Position numbers and translations under genes: made by a program
The notes under the pieces: generated by a model
Told to the model about the DNA's origin: nothing
What the model saw: only the letters and a program-made list of their open reading frames with translations
Database searches by the model: none
Source: Nocardia jiangxiensis NBRC 101359
Lineage (GTDB): Bacteria; Actinomycetota; Actinomycetes; Mycobacteriales; Mycobacteriaceae
Length of the DNA stretch: 64,000 nucleotides
NCBI RefSeq assembly: GCF_000308615.1
Contig: NZ_BAGB01000063.1
Coordinates: 1 to 64,000, forward strand
Direction of reading: 5' to 3'
Shown: positions 12,789-21,102 of the stretch, in pieces
Numbering within the stretch: the stretch's first letter is position 1
Layout: each line of letters begins with the position of its first letter

Positions 12789-12813
12789 GGTTTCGGGGTA
12801 GGTGGGGGTTGGT

Positions 12814-12958
12814 GGCCTCCGCAAGCTTCCGGCGGGAGTGTAAGTGAGGAGCTAGTGGCCTCCGCAAGCTCCGGCGAGAGTAAGTGAGGAGCTGGCGGCC
12901 TCCGCAAGCTCCGGCGGGAGTAGGTCTGTATTTTTGGCCTCCGCTTCGCTCCGGCGGG
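12814..12958. repeat. Imperfect tandem repeat, about 40-bp unit, four copies
   Basis: Copies begin at 12814, 12857, 12897 and 12936 and share the core GGCCTCCGCAAGCTCCGGCG, followed in the first two by a GTAAGTGAGGAGCT tail; the fourth is shortened and diverged. The array follows the prs stop directly. The spacing (43, 40, 39) and the lack of unique spacers exclude a CRISPR. It is probably an intergenic repeat family of this genome. Confidence 0.7.
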
Positions 12959-13050
12959 TTTTCGGCGCTGTAAGGCTCGTCGCTGCGCCCTCGAGACTCG
13001 GCCTTCGGCCATGCGCTTCGAGGGCGCAGCGACGAGCCCGCGCCGAAAAC
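12958..13050. repeat. Large nested inverted repeat, possible cruciform or terminator
   Basis: Outer arms of 11 bp (12958-12968 and 13040-13050, GTTTTCGGCGC) enclose inner perfect arms of 19 bp (12976-12994 and 13018-13036, CTCGTCGCTGCGCCCTCGA). The spacer between them is 23 bases. Nothing suggests coding. The structure may end glmU-prs transcription or be a mobile palindromic element. From 13051 to 13444 no gene is supported; GACGCTTCGCCGCT occurs twice (13107-13120 and 13243-13256). Confidence 0.75.
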
Positions 13051-13444
13051 CTCGGGGTTGGCCTTGTTGAGCCTTTCGCTTCGCGGGCGACTACCAGCCG
13101 GACGGAGACGCTTCGCCGCTGAGCACGCGGGAGGTGGCCGGGGTGGCTCGGTCCCTCATGTGAGTTCGGGCTCGCCTGCGGCGTCGGGGAGTGGGTGGTC
13201 TGGGGAGTGTCGGGGGGTGGGCGGGCTGTTCGTTGGAATCGGGACGCTTCGCCGCTGGACATGTTCGAGGTGAGCAGGTAGCTGGGGGCATCTTATTTTT
13301 GGGCGGGGTCGCCTGCGGGCGTGTGGTGTGGGGGCTGAACTGGTTGTTCTTCCGCAACGGTGTGTCTGCGCATTCTCTCCGCGCCGTATCGGCGGTAGGT
13401 TGGGGCTAACAGCCACTGTGGGCGCAGGCGGAAGGCGGTGTGCC

Positions 13445-13765
13445 ATGACCACGGCATCGGGACCGGATCAGGAGCCGGATCCACTGGTCGATGAAGTGCT
13501 GGACATGGACGAGGACGAAACGGACCTCGACTACGACCTCGGGGATGACGAGCAGGCCGACGAGGTTCGGGAATACGAGCGGTACATCACCGATCCGCCG
13601 AGCAATCTGGTCATCGAGTATCACGAGGACGGGGGGCGGCAGGGGATCGCCCGGGATCTGGAGCAGTCCTGGACTCGGCGGCGGCATCGGGACGAGGAGC
13701 GCGCCGAGGACGATCGGCCGGCCGAACTCGCGGCGATGGAGGTCGTCGAGGAACCGGGGGACTAG
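13445..13765 (+). CDS. Acidic hypothetical protein
   Basis: Protein of 106 residues, not recognised as a known family. It is strongly acidic in the first 45 residues (DEVLDMDEDETDLDYDLGDD), then alternates charged stretches with a basic RRRHRDEER segment. No membrane segment or signal peptide. The start MTTASGPD is chosen because the coding character and acidic composition begin there. It is probably cytosolic and partly disordered. Its gene follows the repeat cluster and precedes two other small genes in the same direction. Confidence 0.55.
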   Translation: MTTASGPDQEPDPLVDEVLDMDEDETDLDYDLGDDEQADEVREYERYITDPPSNLVIEYHEDGGRQGIARDLEQSWTRRRHRDEERAEDDRPAELAAMEVVEEPGD

Positions 13766-13841
13766 CCGATCGACGCGCGCGGATCGCGCTGTCGTGGTAA
13801 CCACTACGGTAGAGACGACTACCGACAGCTAGGGGTGCGGC

Positions 13842-14231
13842 GTGGGACCGGAATCCGACAATCCCGACGCCAGTTGGCAGTACCCGGGCGGCCACCGACC
13901 CGAGCGGCCCGGCTCCCCGGACGACGACGCGGCCGGAACCTGGAAATGCCTCGGCCCCGATCCCGTTCCGCCACACCGTGATCCGGCCCCGTCAGCACTG
14001 CGCCCGGTCGCCGGGCTGTTCTCCGCGATCGCCTTCGTCTGCGCCGGACTCACCCTGCTGTCCTGCCTGTGGCTACTGGGCCCGATCGGTGCGATCCTGG
14101 GCGCGATCGGGCATGTGCGTGGCGAACGCCTCGGGAAATGGGCCGGCCTGGCCTCGCTCGCGGCAACGGTGGTGAGTCTGGCCGTCTACCATTTCGCCCC
14201 GCGGGATCTGACCCTCGACGGGTCGCGCTAG
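13842..14231 (+). CDS. Small DUF4190-like membrane protein
   Basis: Protein of 129 residues with a GTG start. The N-terminal 50 residues are proline-, aspartate- and glycine-rich and hydrophilic. Two hydrophobic helices follow (about residues 57-90 and 103-117), joined by GAIGHVRGERLGKWAGLA, the layout seen in DUF4190 proteins, where a GxIGHxxxxR-GxGxA loop joins two membrane helices. Function unknown. It lies nine bases upstream of the DUF2461 gene, so the two are probably cotranscribed. Confidence 0.6.
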   Translation: MGPESDNPDASWQYPGGHRPERPGSPDDDAAGTWKCLGPDPVPPHRDPAPSALRPVAGLFSAIAFVCAGLTLLSCLWLLGPIGAILGAIGHVRGERLGKWAGLASLAATVVSLAVYHFAPRDLTLDGSR

Positions 14232-14240
14232 GTTGGCACG

Positions 14241-14873
14241 ATGAGCCGATTCACCGGATTCCCGCTGGCCGGACTCGACTTCTACGAAGACCTGGAAGCC
14301 GACAACTCCAAGGCGTTCTGGACCGCGCACAAACACCTCTACGACTCCGCGGTGCGCGACCCGATGACGGCGCTGGTGGCCGACCTGGAGGACGCTTTCG
14401 GCCCGGCCAAGATCTTCCGCCCCTACCGCGACGTGCGATTCTCCAAGGACAAGACGCCCTACAAGAATCACCAGGGCGCGGTGGCGCACGTCGCCCCGGG
14501 CTCGGGGTGGTACGTGCAGATCGGCGCCCCGGGACTCTTCGTCGCGGGCGGCTTGTATTCCGCCTCCCCGGAACAACTTTCGCGACTGCGCAGCACCATC
14601 GACGACGAGGTCCGCGGGCACGAGCTCGAGCAGATCCTGACCACCCTGACCGCCGCCGGATACACCGTGGGCGGCGACCGGCTCAAGACCCGCCCCAAGG
14701 GTTATCCGGCCGACCACCCGCGCATCGAGCTGCTCCGGCACCGGTCGCTGGTGGTGAGCCGGGAGTTCGGCGCACCCGCCTGGCTGGAAACGCCACGTGC
14801 CGCAAAACATATCCGCGAATCCTGGGAGACGATGCGCCCGGTCGTGGAATGGCTTGCGGCCGTGGTCGGTTGA
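14241..14873 (+). CDS. DUF2461 domain protein (TIGR02453)
   Basis: Protein of 210 residues, recognised from FTGFPLAGLDFYEDLEADNSK at the start and the core FRPYRDVRFSKDKTPYKNHQ near residue 55, then YVQIGAPGLFVAGGLYSASPEQL and PKGYPADHP. The family is widespread and cytosolic and its function is not known. Length is normal for the family. The ATG start follows the DUF4190-like gene closely. It ends ten bases from the convergent ABC permease of the catabolic island and so marks that island's left edge. Confidence 0.85.
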   Translation: MSRFTGFPLAGLDFYEDLEADNSKAFWTAHKHLYDSAVRDPMTALVADLEDAFGPAKIFRPYRDVRFSKDKTPYKNHQGAVAHVAPGSGWYVQIGAPGLFVAGGLYSASPEQLSRLRSTIDDEVRGHELEQILTTLTAAGYTVGGDRLKTRPKGYPADHPRIELLRHRSLVVSREFGAPAWLETPRAAKHIRESWETMRPVVEWLAAVVG

Positions 14874-14883
14874 GCGTGCGAGC

Positions 14884-15786
14884 TCACGCCCGGGTGCGCT
14901 GCGCGGAACGGCGGACGCCCAGGCCCAGACGTTTGAGGGCGTAGGAATCCAGTTCGCTCAGCAGCCCGTTGAGCACCAGGGTCATCACCACCAGGATGAT
15001 CAGCCCGGCGAACTCCCCGGCGGCGTCCAGCGCCATCGCGGAGGTGAACAGCTCGTGGCCCACGCCCTTGGACGAGGCGATGAACTCCCCGCCGATGACG
15101 CCGAGAATGGCCAGCGGACCACCCGCCTTCAGCGCGGCGAAGAACGGCGAGGCGAGCGTCGGAATCGTCACGTAGAACAGCACGTGGTGCCTGCGCCCGC
15201 CCATCATCTGAATACCTTGTACGAGTTCATGATCGATCTGCCGCAGCCCCAGATACAGGTTGTAGAACATCACGAAGGCCACACCCATGGCGGCGATCGT
15301 GATCTTCGACCAGGCGCCGATTCCGAAGAACAGCATGAACAGCGGGGCCAGCGCGATCTTGGGAATGCCGTTGATCGCCGCCATCAGCGGTTCGAGCACC
15401 CGGCCCGCGGTGGTGAAGGAACCCAGCACCAGCCCCAGCACGGCGCCCAGGGCGATGCCGAGGCCGAATCCCACGACCACCTCGACGGTGGTCGCCCAGA
15501 TATCGGTCCATCCGCTCGAGGAAATCAGGAGTTTCCACAGGGATGCCGCCACCTCGGTCGGTCGGCTGATCGCATAATCCGGGATCAACCGCCCGCTGAT
15601 CAGCTGCCATACGGCCAGGAATGCGACGATCACCACGATGCGCATGGTCACGACCGTGCCGTTGCTCCAGCCCGATCCTTTCGGCCGCTTTCGCGCCGGT
15701 GCGACAGCTGCGACTTTTCTCGTCTTCTGTTCGATATTCTCCGCGGTTACCATTTCGGTTCCTTCCGGGTCCACCCTGAACGTCAT
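14884..15786 (-). CDS. ABC transporter permease, NitT/TauT (SsuC-like) family
   Basis: Protein of 300 residues with about six membrane helices. The permease EAA-type loop is GGPLAILGVIGGEFIASSKGVG near residue 225, the signature of BPD_transp_1 permeases in the nitrate/sulfonate/taurine family. It forms the membrane channel for the importer whose ATPase (18970-19773) and lipoprotein (15783-16805) share the operon. The ATG at 15786 overlaps the lipoprotein stop (ATGA); MVTAENIEQ at 15753 is an alternative start. It is the last gene of the minus-strand operon. Substrate unknown. Confidence 0.9.
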   Translation of the reverse strand: MTFRVDPEGTEMVTAENIEQKTRKVAAVAPARKRPKGSGWSNGTVVTMRIVVIVAFLAVWQLISGRLIPDYAISRPTEVAASLWKLLISSSGWTDIWATTVEVVVGFGLGIALGAVLGLVLGSFTTAGRVLEPLMAAINGIPKIALAPLFMLFFGIGAWSKITIAAMGVAFVMFYNLYLGLRQIDHELVQGIQMMGGRRHHVLFYVTIPTLASPFFAALKAGGPLAILGVIGGEFIASSKGVGHELFTSAMALDAAGEFAGLIILVVMTLVLNGLLSELDSYALKRLGLGVRRSAQRTRA

Positions 15787-16805
15787 TGCGGCAGATACTC
15801 GTTGGTCCAGTTCGAGTGGGTGATCTTCGTTCCCTTGGGAAGCGCACCCTCGGCGTTGAGGAATGCCATGGTGGTTTTCCATCCGGAATCGTTCATGGTG
15901 TTGCGCTCGGGCCAATCGACCTGTCGCAGACTGCGCAACAGGACCGCGTCCGGTACGCCGGTCAATATCGTCTTCGCGACGCCCAACGATTCGTTCTCGT
16001 GCGCATGCATATATTTCGTGGCCTGCTCGACGGCGCCGACGAACTTGCGGACGATGTCCGGATGCGACTGGACGTAGCTCTGCCGGGCCACCACGACCTG
16101 CCCGTAGCCGGTCTTCGGAATCGACCATGCCGGAACGGTTTCCGGAGTCGCCACGACAACGCCGTCACCGGATGCCTGGACCGCCAGGGGAATCGGCTCC
16201 GAGGTGACGAACCAGTCGATCTGGTTGTTGTTCAGCGCGGCCTTGTCCGCGGCCGGACTCGGCAGCATCACATAGTGCGCGCTGGAGGGCTGTACACCGT
16301 AGGCGCGCATGAAGATTCCGGCCTGGCCCTTGGTGGTGGCCGAACTCGCCCCGCCGGTCGAACCGATCAGGGCCTTTGCCACCGTCGCGGGCGGCGTCCG
16401 TTCGGTCAACCCGTGCACCTGGGCGAACTTCTTGCCGACGATCAGGCCGATCGGGTTGCCGACCGCGTTCATCGAGACCCCGACCTCCGGGATCTTGCGG
16501 CCGACGGCGGTCAGGAAGTCGGTCGGGCTGTCGTTGTAGAACTGCACCGAATCCGATTCCAGCGCCGCCGCGCCGATCGAGGCCGTCAGCGTCACGAACT
16601 TGACGTTCAGGCCCGCGGCCCGGAAATAACCGTTGGCATCGGCGACGTGCAACTGCGTGTCGAAGATGCTGCCGCCGACTCCGATGGACACCGTGGTGCG
16701 CCCGTCGGAGTCGCCGCCGCACGCGGTGACCAGCGCCGCCCCGAGAACCAGAATCGCCGCGAGCGCACCGAGCCGAATGCGCCGCGTCACTACCGAATTG
16801 CGCAT
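15783..16805 (-). CDS. ABC transporter substrate-binding lipoprotein (NMT1/SsuA-like)
   Basis: Protein of 340 residues. Residues 1-30 form a lipoprotein signal with basic start, hydrophobic core and lipobox VTAC, so the mature protein is anchored outside the membrane. The rest has the NMT1/THI5-like periplasmic-binding fold (VADANGYFRAAGLNVKFVTL, DWFVTSEPIPLAVQ, QVVVARQSYVQSHPDIVRKF). It delivers the solute to the neighbouring permease. Start taken at MRNSVVTRR, which gives a normal signal peptide; 16 upstream codons would overlap the next gene. Ligand unknown; by context a carboxylated compound. Confidence 0.88.
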   Translation of the reverse strand: MRNSVVTRRIRLGALAAILVLGAALVTACGGDSDGRTTVSIGVGGSIFDTQLHVADANGYFRAAGLNVKFVTLTASIGAAALESDSVQFYNDSPTDFLTAVGRKIPEVGVSMNAVGNPIGLIVGKKFAQVHGLTERTPPATVAKALIGSTGGASSATTKGQAGIFMRAYGVQPSSAHYVMLPSPAADKAALNNNQIDWFVTSEPIPLAVQASGDGVVVATPETVPAWSIPKTGYGQVVVARQSYVQSHPDIVRKFVGAVEQATKYMHAHENESLGVAKTILTGVPDAVLLRSLRQVDWPERNTMNDSGWKTTMAFLNAEGALPKGTKITHSNWTNEYLPQ

Positions 16806-16810
16806 GACAC

Positions 16811-17689
16811 TCAGCCACCGAGGCGCGAGGGCGGCACTGCGAGAGCGTCGCACGACTGTGCCACCAGTTCGTCGAAATCGACGGCCCGGGGCAGAACCTG
16901 CTGGTCGAGCGCGAACGCGGCGGCCTCGGAGATCGGGCCGCGCAGAGCCTCGAATCCGGCCGAATCCCGTTGCGCCGCGCCGGATTCCGCACTCTCGGCG
17001 ACAACGTCCCGCATGGCGTCGTAGATGGCGCAGATCGTCTCCGAATGCGCCCGCGCCGCGTCGACGCTGACGCCGACGACATGGTTGACCGGTGCGAAAC
17101 CCTTACTCGCCGTCCACTGTTCGGCGACCGCACGGGCGTCCGGGATGGCCGTGCGAATGCGAGCGTCCGAGGGGAGTTCGTTGCCCATGATGCCGAAGTC
17201 GAGCCGGCCGTCCAGGAAGTCCTGCTGCAACTTCTCCCCCGCCGGTGCACGGCTGACCCACTCCGGATCGGTGTATTCGTCGACGTGCCCGCCCTCGTAC
17301 ACGATCCAGTTCACCTTGCGCAGATCGACCCCGTACTGCTGGGCGAGGAATCCGCGCATCCACACGCCGGTGGTCTGACTCCAGGAGCGAATGCCGACGC
17401 TGCGCCCCTCGATATCCGCGACCGACAGATCCGAGCACGTCACGAGGGTTTGATGCTGGAACCGGGTGAGTGTGGTAACCGGCAGCAGCACCACCGGTTT
17501 GCGATAGGCGACCGCCTGCAACAACGTCACGATCGCCAATTCGCAGACCTCGGGCGAGCCGCCGTTCAGGAAACCGCGCGATGCCTTGTGCACCGGTTTG
17601 ACGTCGAGCCTTTCCAGCGGCGTCCCGGCCGCCGCGGCCGCCTTCTCCGCCGCAGCCGCGAGATCGTCACGGCCCGTTACCAGTTTCAT
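16811..17689 (-). CDS. 4,5-dihydroxyphthalate-decarboxylase-like protein, copy 1
   Basis: Protein of 292 residues without signal peptide, so cytosolic. It shares with the two other copies in the window the block GIRSWSQTTGVWMRGFLAQQ-YGVDLRKVNWI and a later segment ending in NHVVGVSVD. These define the family related to 4,5-dihydroxyphthalate decarboxylase (Pht5), which has a type-2 periplasmic-binding-protein fold adapted for catalysis. This copy has a divergent N-terminus (KASRGFLNGGSPEVCELA replaces the RMIRDLEFDVCELA type). It may be an enzyme or a cytosolic ligand-binding protein; the exact reaction is not known. Confidence 0.7.
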   Translation of the reverse strand: MKLVTGRDDLAAAAEKAAAAAGTPLERLDVKPVHKASRGFLNGGSPEVCELAIVTLLQAVAYRKPVVLLPVTTLTRFQHQTLVTCSDLSVADIEGRSVGIRSWSQTTGVWMRGFLAQQYGVDLRKVNWIVYEGGHVDEYTDPEWVSRAPAGEKLQQDFLDGRLDFGIMGNELPSDARIRTAIPDARAVAEQWTASKGFAPVNHVVGVSVDAARAHSETICAIYDAMRDVVAESAESGAAQRDSAGFEALRGPISEAAAFALDQQVLPRAVDFDELVAQSCDALAVPPSRLGG

Positions 17690-17725
17690 CGTTCCTCCAC
17701 GTTGGTAAGCATTCGAATTCGTCTC

Positions 17726-18919
17726 TCACTCGTGCGGTCCGTGGCGGTGCGGACCATGGCTGTGCGGTTCGTGGCCGTCGGGCCCGTGGTGGTGTCGCTC
17801 GTGGTGCTGTCGCAGCAGGTCGACGCCGTAGTCGCCGCCGTTGGGCGTGCGGACGAGGGTGTGGATGTGCCGGCGGGTGGGCACGTCGTTGTCGTACATC
17901 ACCCCGGCCATGTGCTCGAATTCGATGAGGATCACCGGGCTGTGGATGCGGTAGTAGAAAACCCCGTTCGCATCCCCGGCCCAGGCGAAATGGGCTTCCG
18001 ATTCCTGCGCCAGGACCTCGTCCATGCGTACCGCGGCGTGCCCGCCGCCGGCTCGATTCACATACAGCCCCAACAGGTCTCGCGCGATCACATGTTGCTC
18101 CGCGGTCAGGTCGCCGAACGGGATTCCCGCGTAGTTCAGCTCGAAATTGTCGCGGAAGGCTCCGACGAACAATTCCGGTGGCAATTCCTCGGCGATCGTG
18201 GCCAGCTTGCGCTGCTGACCGGTCAGGCTGGCGAACAGATTCCGGCCCACGGCCTCCTCGCGTCCGAAAGCCCGTGTGCCCGCGTACTTCCCGGACTCCG
18301 CGAGCACCGGTTCGGCCCCGAGGAAACTCGGGGTCAGCACCATCTGATCACCCACGAATACGCAGTTCACGTTGACGTGGTGGCCGTCGAGCTGCCAACC
18401 CCAGGGGCCGCCGGTCTCCGGTTCCCCGTAGATGCTGAACCAGTACATCCACTCGTTCAGCAGATGAACCTCGCCGCGCAGCTCGCCGATCGTGAGATTG
18501 AGGTGCATCAGATCGACGACCTGCGCGTACCCCGCCGCACTGAGGCTGCGGCGCAGAATCTCCAGCACCAGGTCGCGGATGGTCTCGTCGAGGTCCTCGA
18601 GGCACAGCCCGTGCCGCAGGAAATAGCGCGCGCCGTTGTTCCAGTGCCGCCAGGACACATCGCGCATGGTGAAGCGCCCCTCGGCCAGTTGCTCGGGGGT
18701 GAGCGCGGCGAGATAGTTCTCCACCGCGCGCCGAGTCCCGTCGACGTCCACGCCGGTGCTGCGCAGCGGAAACAGTCCGGGCATCACGCCGTCCGACGTG
18801 CCGACTCCGCGGAACGGCTCCGCCGCAGCACGTTTGCGCCACTCGACTTTCGCCAGCAGCTCCGGTGTCCACACCTCCGGCCGCCGCGTCGGCGCAGCTC
18901 CCCGATTACGCAGTCCCAT
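17726..18919 (-). CDS. DUF3500 protein with histidine-rich C-terminal tail
   Basis: Protein of 397 residues. The DUF3500 character is shown by PEQLAEGRFTMRDVSWRHW, WGWQLDGHHVNVNCVFVG and LIEFEHMAGVMYDNDVPTRR. The family has no assigned function. The last 27 residues hold 11 histidines (HHERHHHG...HRHGPHE), like the metal-storing tails of nickel chaperones such as HypB or UreE. With a Ni/Co permease gene in the same island this suggests a metal-dependent enzyme or metal buffer. No signal peptide. Start MGLRNRG at 18919, inside a longer frame that is only the ATPase gene in another frame. Operon position: second gene after the ATPase. Confidence 0.8.
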   Translation of the reverse strand: MGLRNRGAAPTRRPEVWTPELLAKVEWRKRAAAEPFRGVGTSDGVMPGLFPLRSTGVDVDGTRRAVENYLAALTPEQLAEGRFTMRDVSWRHWNNGARYFLRHGLCLEDLDETIRDLVLEILRRSLSAAGYAQVVDLMHLNLTIGELRGEVHLLNEWMYWFSIYGEPETGGPWGWQLDGHHVNVNCVFVGDQMVLTPSFLGAEPVLAESGKYAGTRAFGREEAVGRNLFASLTGQQRKLATIAEELPPELFVGAFRDNFELNYAGIPFGDLTAEQHVIARDLLGLYVNRAGGGHAAVRMDEVLAQESEAHFAWAGDANGVFYYRIHSPVILIEFEHMAGVMYDNDVPTRRHIHTLVRTPNGGDYGVDLLRQHHERHHHGPDGHEPHSHGPHRHGPHE

Positions 18920-18969
18920 GGATACTTCTCCTTCGCGGTCCGCGCTCGACGCACTCGGACCTGGCTTTC

Positions 18970-19773
18970 TCATACGGCGGCGTCGGCTGTGTCCAGCTCG
19001 GCCTTGAACAGGCCCCACAGGTCGTTGTAGAGCTCGGAGAATTCGCTCGTCTCGATCAGGGAGCCGATGTGGCGGGGACGCTCGAACGGAATCGGCAGGA
19101 TCCGGCGGACCGTCCCGGGCCCGCGGGACATCACGATGACCTCGTCGGCGAGGTAGATCGCCTCGTTGAGGTCGTGGGTGACGAATACGAGCGTGCCGTT
19201 CTGTTCCTCCCACAGATCGAGCAGATCCTGCTGGAGTTTGAGCCGGGTGATCGCGTCCAGCGGCCCGAACGGCTCGTCCATCAACACGATCGACGGGTCG
19301 TAGATCAGCGCCCGCGCGATCGAGACGCGCTTCTGCATTCCGCCGGACAACTCCCGCGGGTAGTGGCTCTCGAATCCGGTGAGCCCGACGAGTTCGACCC
19401 AACGCGCGATGCGTTCCTCGCGTTCGCTCTTCGGGACGTTGCGGAATTTCAGCGCCAACCCGATATTGGCTTTCACGCTGAGCCAGGGCAGCAGATTGGC
19501 CCGCTGCGTCACATAGGCGGCGGTGGAATCGACGGTCGTGACGGGTTCGCCGTCGAAGTAGACCCGGCCCTGCGACGGTGTGAGCAGGCCCGAGGCCAGG
19601 TCCAGGACGGTGCTCTTACCGCATCCGCTCGGCCCGATCACGGCGATGAACTTTCGCCGGGCGACCTGGAACGACACATCACGAATAGCGGGTCGGTGAC
19701 TCCCCGGGAATTCCAGTGTGACGTCCTCGAAACGGAGCACTTCCGCAGCCGGATCGCGCTGACTGGTCGACAT
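18970..19773 (-). CDS. ABC transporter ATP-binding protein, NitT/TauT (SsuB-like)
   Basis: Protein of 267 residues. Walker A GPSGCGKST lies at about residues 47-55, the Q loop at YVTQRANLLPW, the signature LSGGMQKRVSIARAL, Walker B SIVLMDEPFGPLD and the H loop FVTHDLNEA. It powers the importer whose lipoprotein and permease are encoded at the end of the same operon. Start at MSTSQRDPA. It is the first gene of the minus-strand operon ATPase - DUF3500 - decarboxylase-like - lipoprotein - permease. The operon promoter region carries a predicted GntR operator at 19898-19910. Confidence 0.93.
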   Translation of the reverse strand: MSTSQRDPAAEVLRFEDVTLEFPGSHRPAIRDVSFQVARRKFIAVIGPSGCGKSTVLDLASGLLTPSQGRVYFDGEPVTTVDSTAAYVTQRANLLPWLSVKANIGLALKFRNVPKSEREERIARWVELVGLTGFESHYPRELSGGMQKRVSIARALIYDPSIVLMDEPFGPLDAITRLKLQQDLLDLWEEQNGTLVFVTHDLNEAIYLADEVIVMSRGPGTVRRILPIPFERPRHIGSLIETSEFSELYNDLWGLFKAELDTADAAV

Positions 19774-19897
19774 CCTTGTCTCCTTGACGTGCACGCGGGT
19801 GCTGGGATCCCGCAGCCTCATATCTGGCGTCGAGTGCACTGTCCGGCAGGACGTTCCGGGCGTTGCCCGTGATCGCGTCCCACACGGTCACTCATAG

Positions 19898-19910
19898 ATT
19901 GTCTAACAAT
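19898..19910. promoter_or_regulatory. Predicted GntR (FadR-type) operator, site 1
   Basis: Perfect palindrome ATTGT-CTA-ACAAT, about 125 bases upstream of the ATPase start of the first ABC operon. The surrounding GATTGTCTAACAA, two bases, TGTGA is shared with site 5 at 27807. Part of a six-member set found only in this island. Confidence 0.7.
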
Positions 19911-20014
19911 TTGTGACTAGAAACTAGCACGAGGAGATCTGCGCCACAAGCATCTCAAGGTCATAGCCGATTGCGACTGCGAGATCGGCTATGAAGACCC
20001 TTGCGCAACCGCGT

Positions 20015-20027
20015 GTTGTATGACAAT
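20015..20027. promoter_or_regulatory. Predicted GntR operator, site 2
   Basis: GTTGT-ATG-ACAAT, on the right side of the same 460-base regulatory gap, about 210 bases upstream of the secreted-protein gene on the plus strand. The rest of the gap (19774-20233) shows no gene. Confidence 0.55.
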
Positions 20028-20233
20028 CTTCATGTGACCTGCGACATACCGGCATTCGCATCAGGAGACGTGCGGATGCGGTGTCAGCGGCGGCGGCACA
20101 ACCTGATGCCACGCCCCACTCCGGCGGGCTCGATCACCGAGCCGACCGTCTCGACCCGCGACCGGATCGTCCGATCACCGCCCCTCAGCTGATCTCGCGA
20201 ATCGCAGGTAACCGAGAAGAGAAAGTGACAACG

Positions 20234-20947
20234 ATGAGGAAAATCGCTGCAGCATCGGTGCTGCTCGCTGCCGCACTGAGCATCCCGGCCGGAACCGCGA
20301 ACGCGACTCCGGCCACCGCCGGCAACGGCGCGGTCGACTTCCGGACCAGCACCACGAACACCTCCAGCATCATCCGGACCGACGCCGGTTCGATGGACGT
20401 CGCGAACGGCGTGTTCGAGATCAAGGCCGCCAACGGAAAGGTCCTGGCCGGAACGCCGTTGAAGTTCCGGGTCGATGATTTCGAATTCCCGATCGCGGCG
20501 AACATCGCCGATCACACCGCGACGCTGACCCCGCAGTTCGACATGCAGCACGCGGTCTACAAGCCGGTCGCTCTGCCGTACCAGGACAGCGCGCCGTGGA
20601 AGACCCCGTACGACCGCGAGCAGGCGGCCTGGAACCGGATGAAGGACACCATCACCGCCGGGGCGACCATCGGCACCCTGGTCGGTGGTCTCAGTGGCGG
20701 CGCGGTCGGTTGCGTACTCGGCGGCATCGCGGGCGCGACCGTCGCGTCGGCGACCATCGTGGGCCTGTTCGGCGCGTTCATCCCGGCGGCCGTGATCGGC
20801 TGCATGGGCGGCATCATCGCCGTCGGCGCGCTCGGCACCCTCGCGGGCCAGCTGCTGGTAACCGCCCCGACCGTGATCGCGGCCGTGGCACAGTACTTCA
20901 CCACCATCAACGAACCGTTCCACCCATCGACCACCCCGTCGAAGTGA
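20234..20947 (+). CDS. Secreted glycine-rich hypothetical protein
   Basis: Protein of 237 residues, family unknown to me. A Sec signal peptide is clear (MRKIAAASVLLAAALSIPAG, cleavage near ANA-TP). The mature part starts hydrophilic, with an ADHTATLTPQF segment. A long hydrophobic glycine-zipper-like region follows (residues about 145-220, GTLVGGLSGGAVGCVLGGIA and onward) that could insert in a membrane or in the mycolate outer layer. GTG at 20225 is an alternative start. It lies downstream of predicted GntR site 2 and is closed by a strong hairpin at 20990. By context it may serve uptake through the envelope; that is inference. Confidence 0.65.
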   Translation: MRKIAAASVLLAAALSIPAGTANATPATAGNGAVDFRTSTTNTSSIIRTDAGSMDVANGVFEIKAANGKVLAGTPLKFRVDDFEFPIAANIADHTATLTPQFDMQHAVYKPVALPYQDSAPWKTPYDREQAAWNRMKDTITAGATIGTLVGGLSGGAVGCVLGGIAGATVASATIVGLFGAFIPAAVIGCMGGIIAVGALGTLAGQLLVTAPTVIAAVAQYFTTINEPFHPSTTPSK

Positions 20948-20989
20948 ATCGCTTCTCCCGCAGTTGATTCCGCTGAATCATCAGCGGCG

Positions 20990-21016
20990 GCCCGCCCGGT
21001 TGCACACCGGGCGGGC
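20990..21016. terminator. Rho-independent-like hairpin after the secreted-protein gene
   Basis: Perfect 11-bp stem GCCCGCCCGGT / ACCGGGCGGGC with loop TGCAC, 42 bases after the stop codon at 20947. There is no strong U-tract, as usual for actinomycete terminators. Confidence 0.75.
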
Positions 21017-21102
21017 TTCGCCGTCGCCGGTCCACAGCGCTTCGCCACAGCACATCCGCGCGTTCGCGGACCGCATCCGACTCGCACCGCAGAGGAGATC
21101 CC

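Noticed and set aside
12814..12958. Possible CRISPR array after prs
   Set aside because: Units are directly tandem with no unique spacers, only about four copies and decaying; no cas genes nearby.
12789..14240. Insertion sequence or transposase near the repeat cluster
   Set aside because: No transposase-like frame, DDE motif or terminal repeat with target duplication found in either strand.
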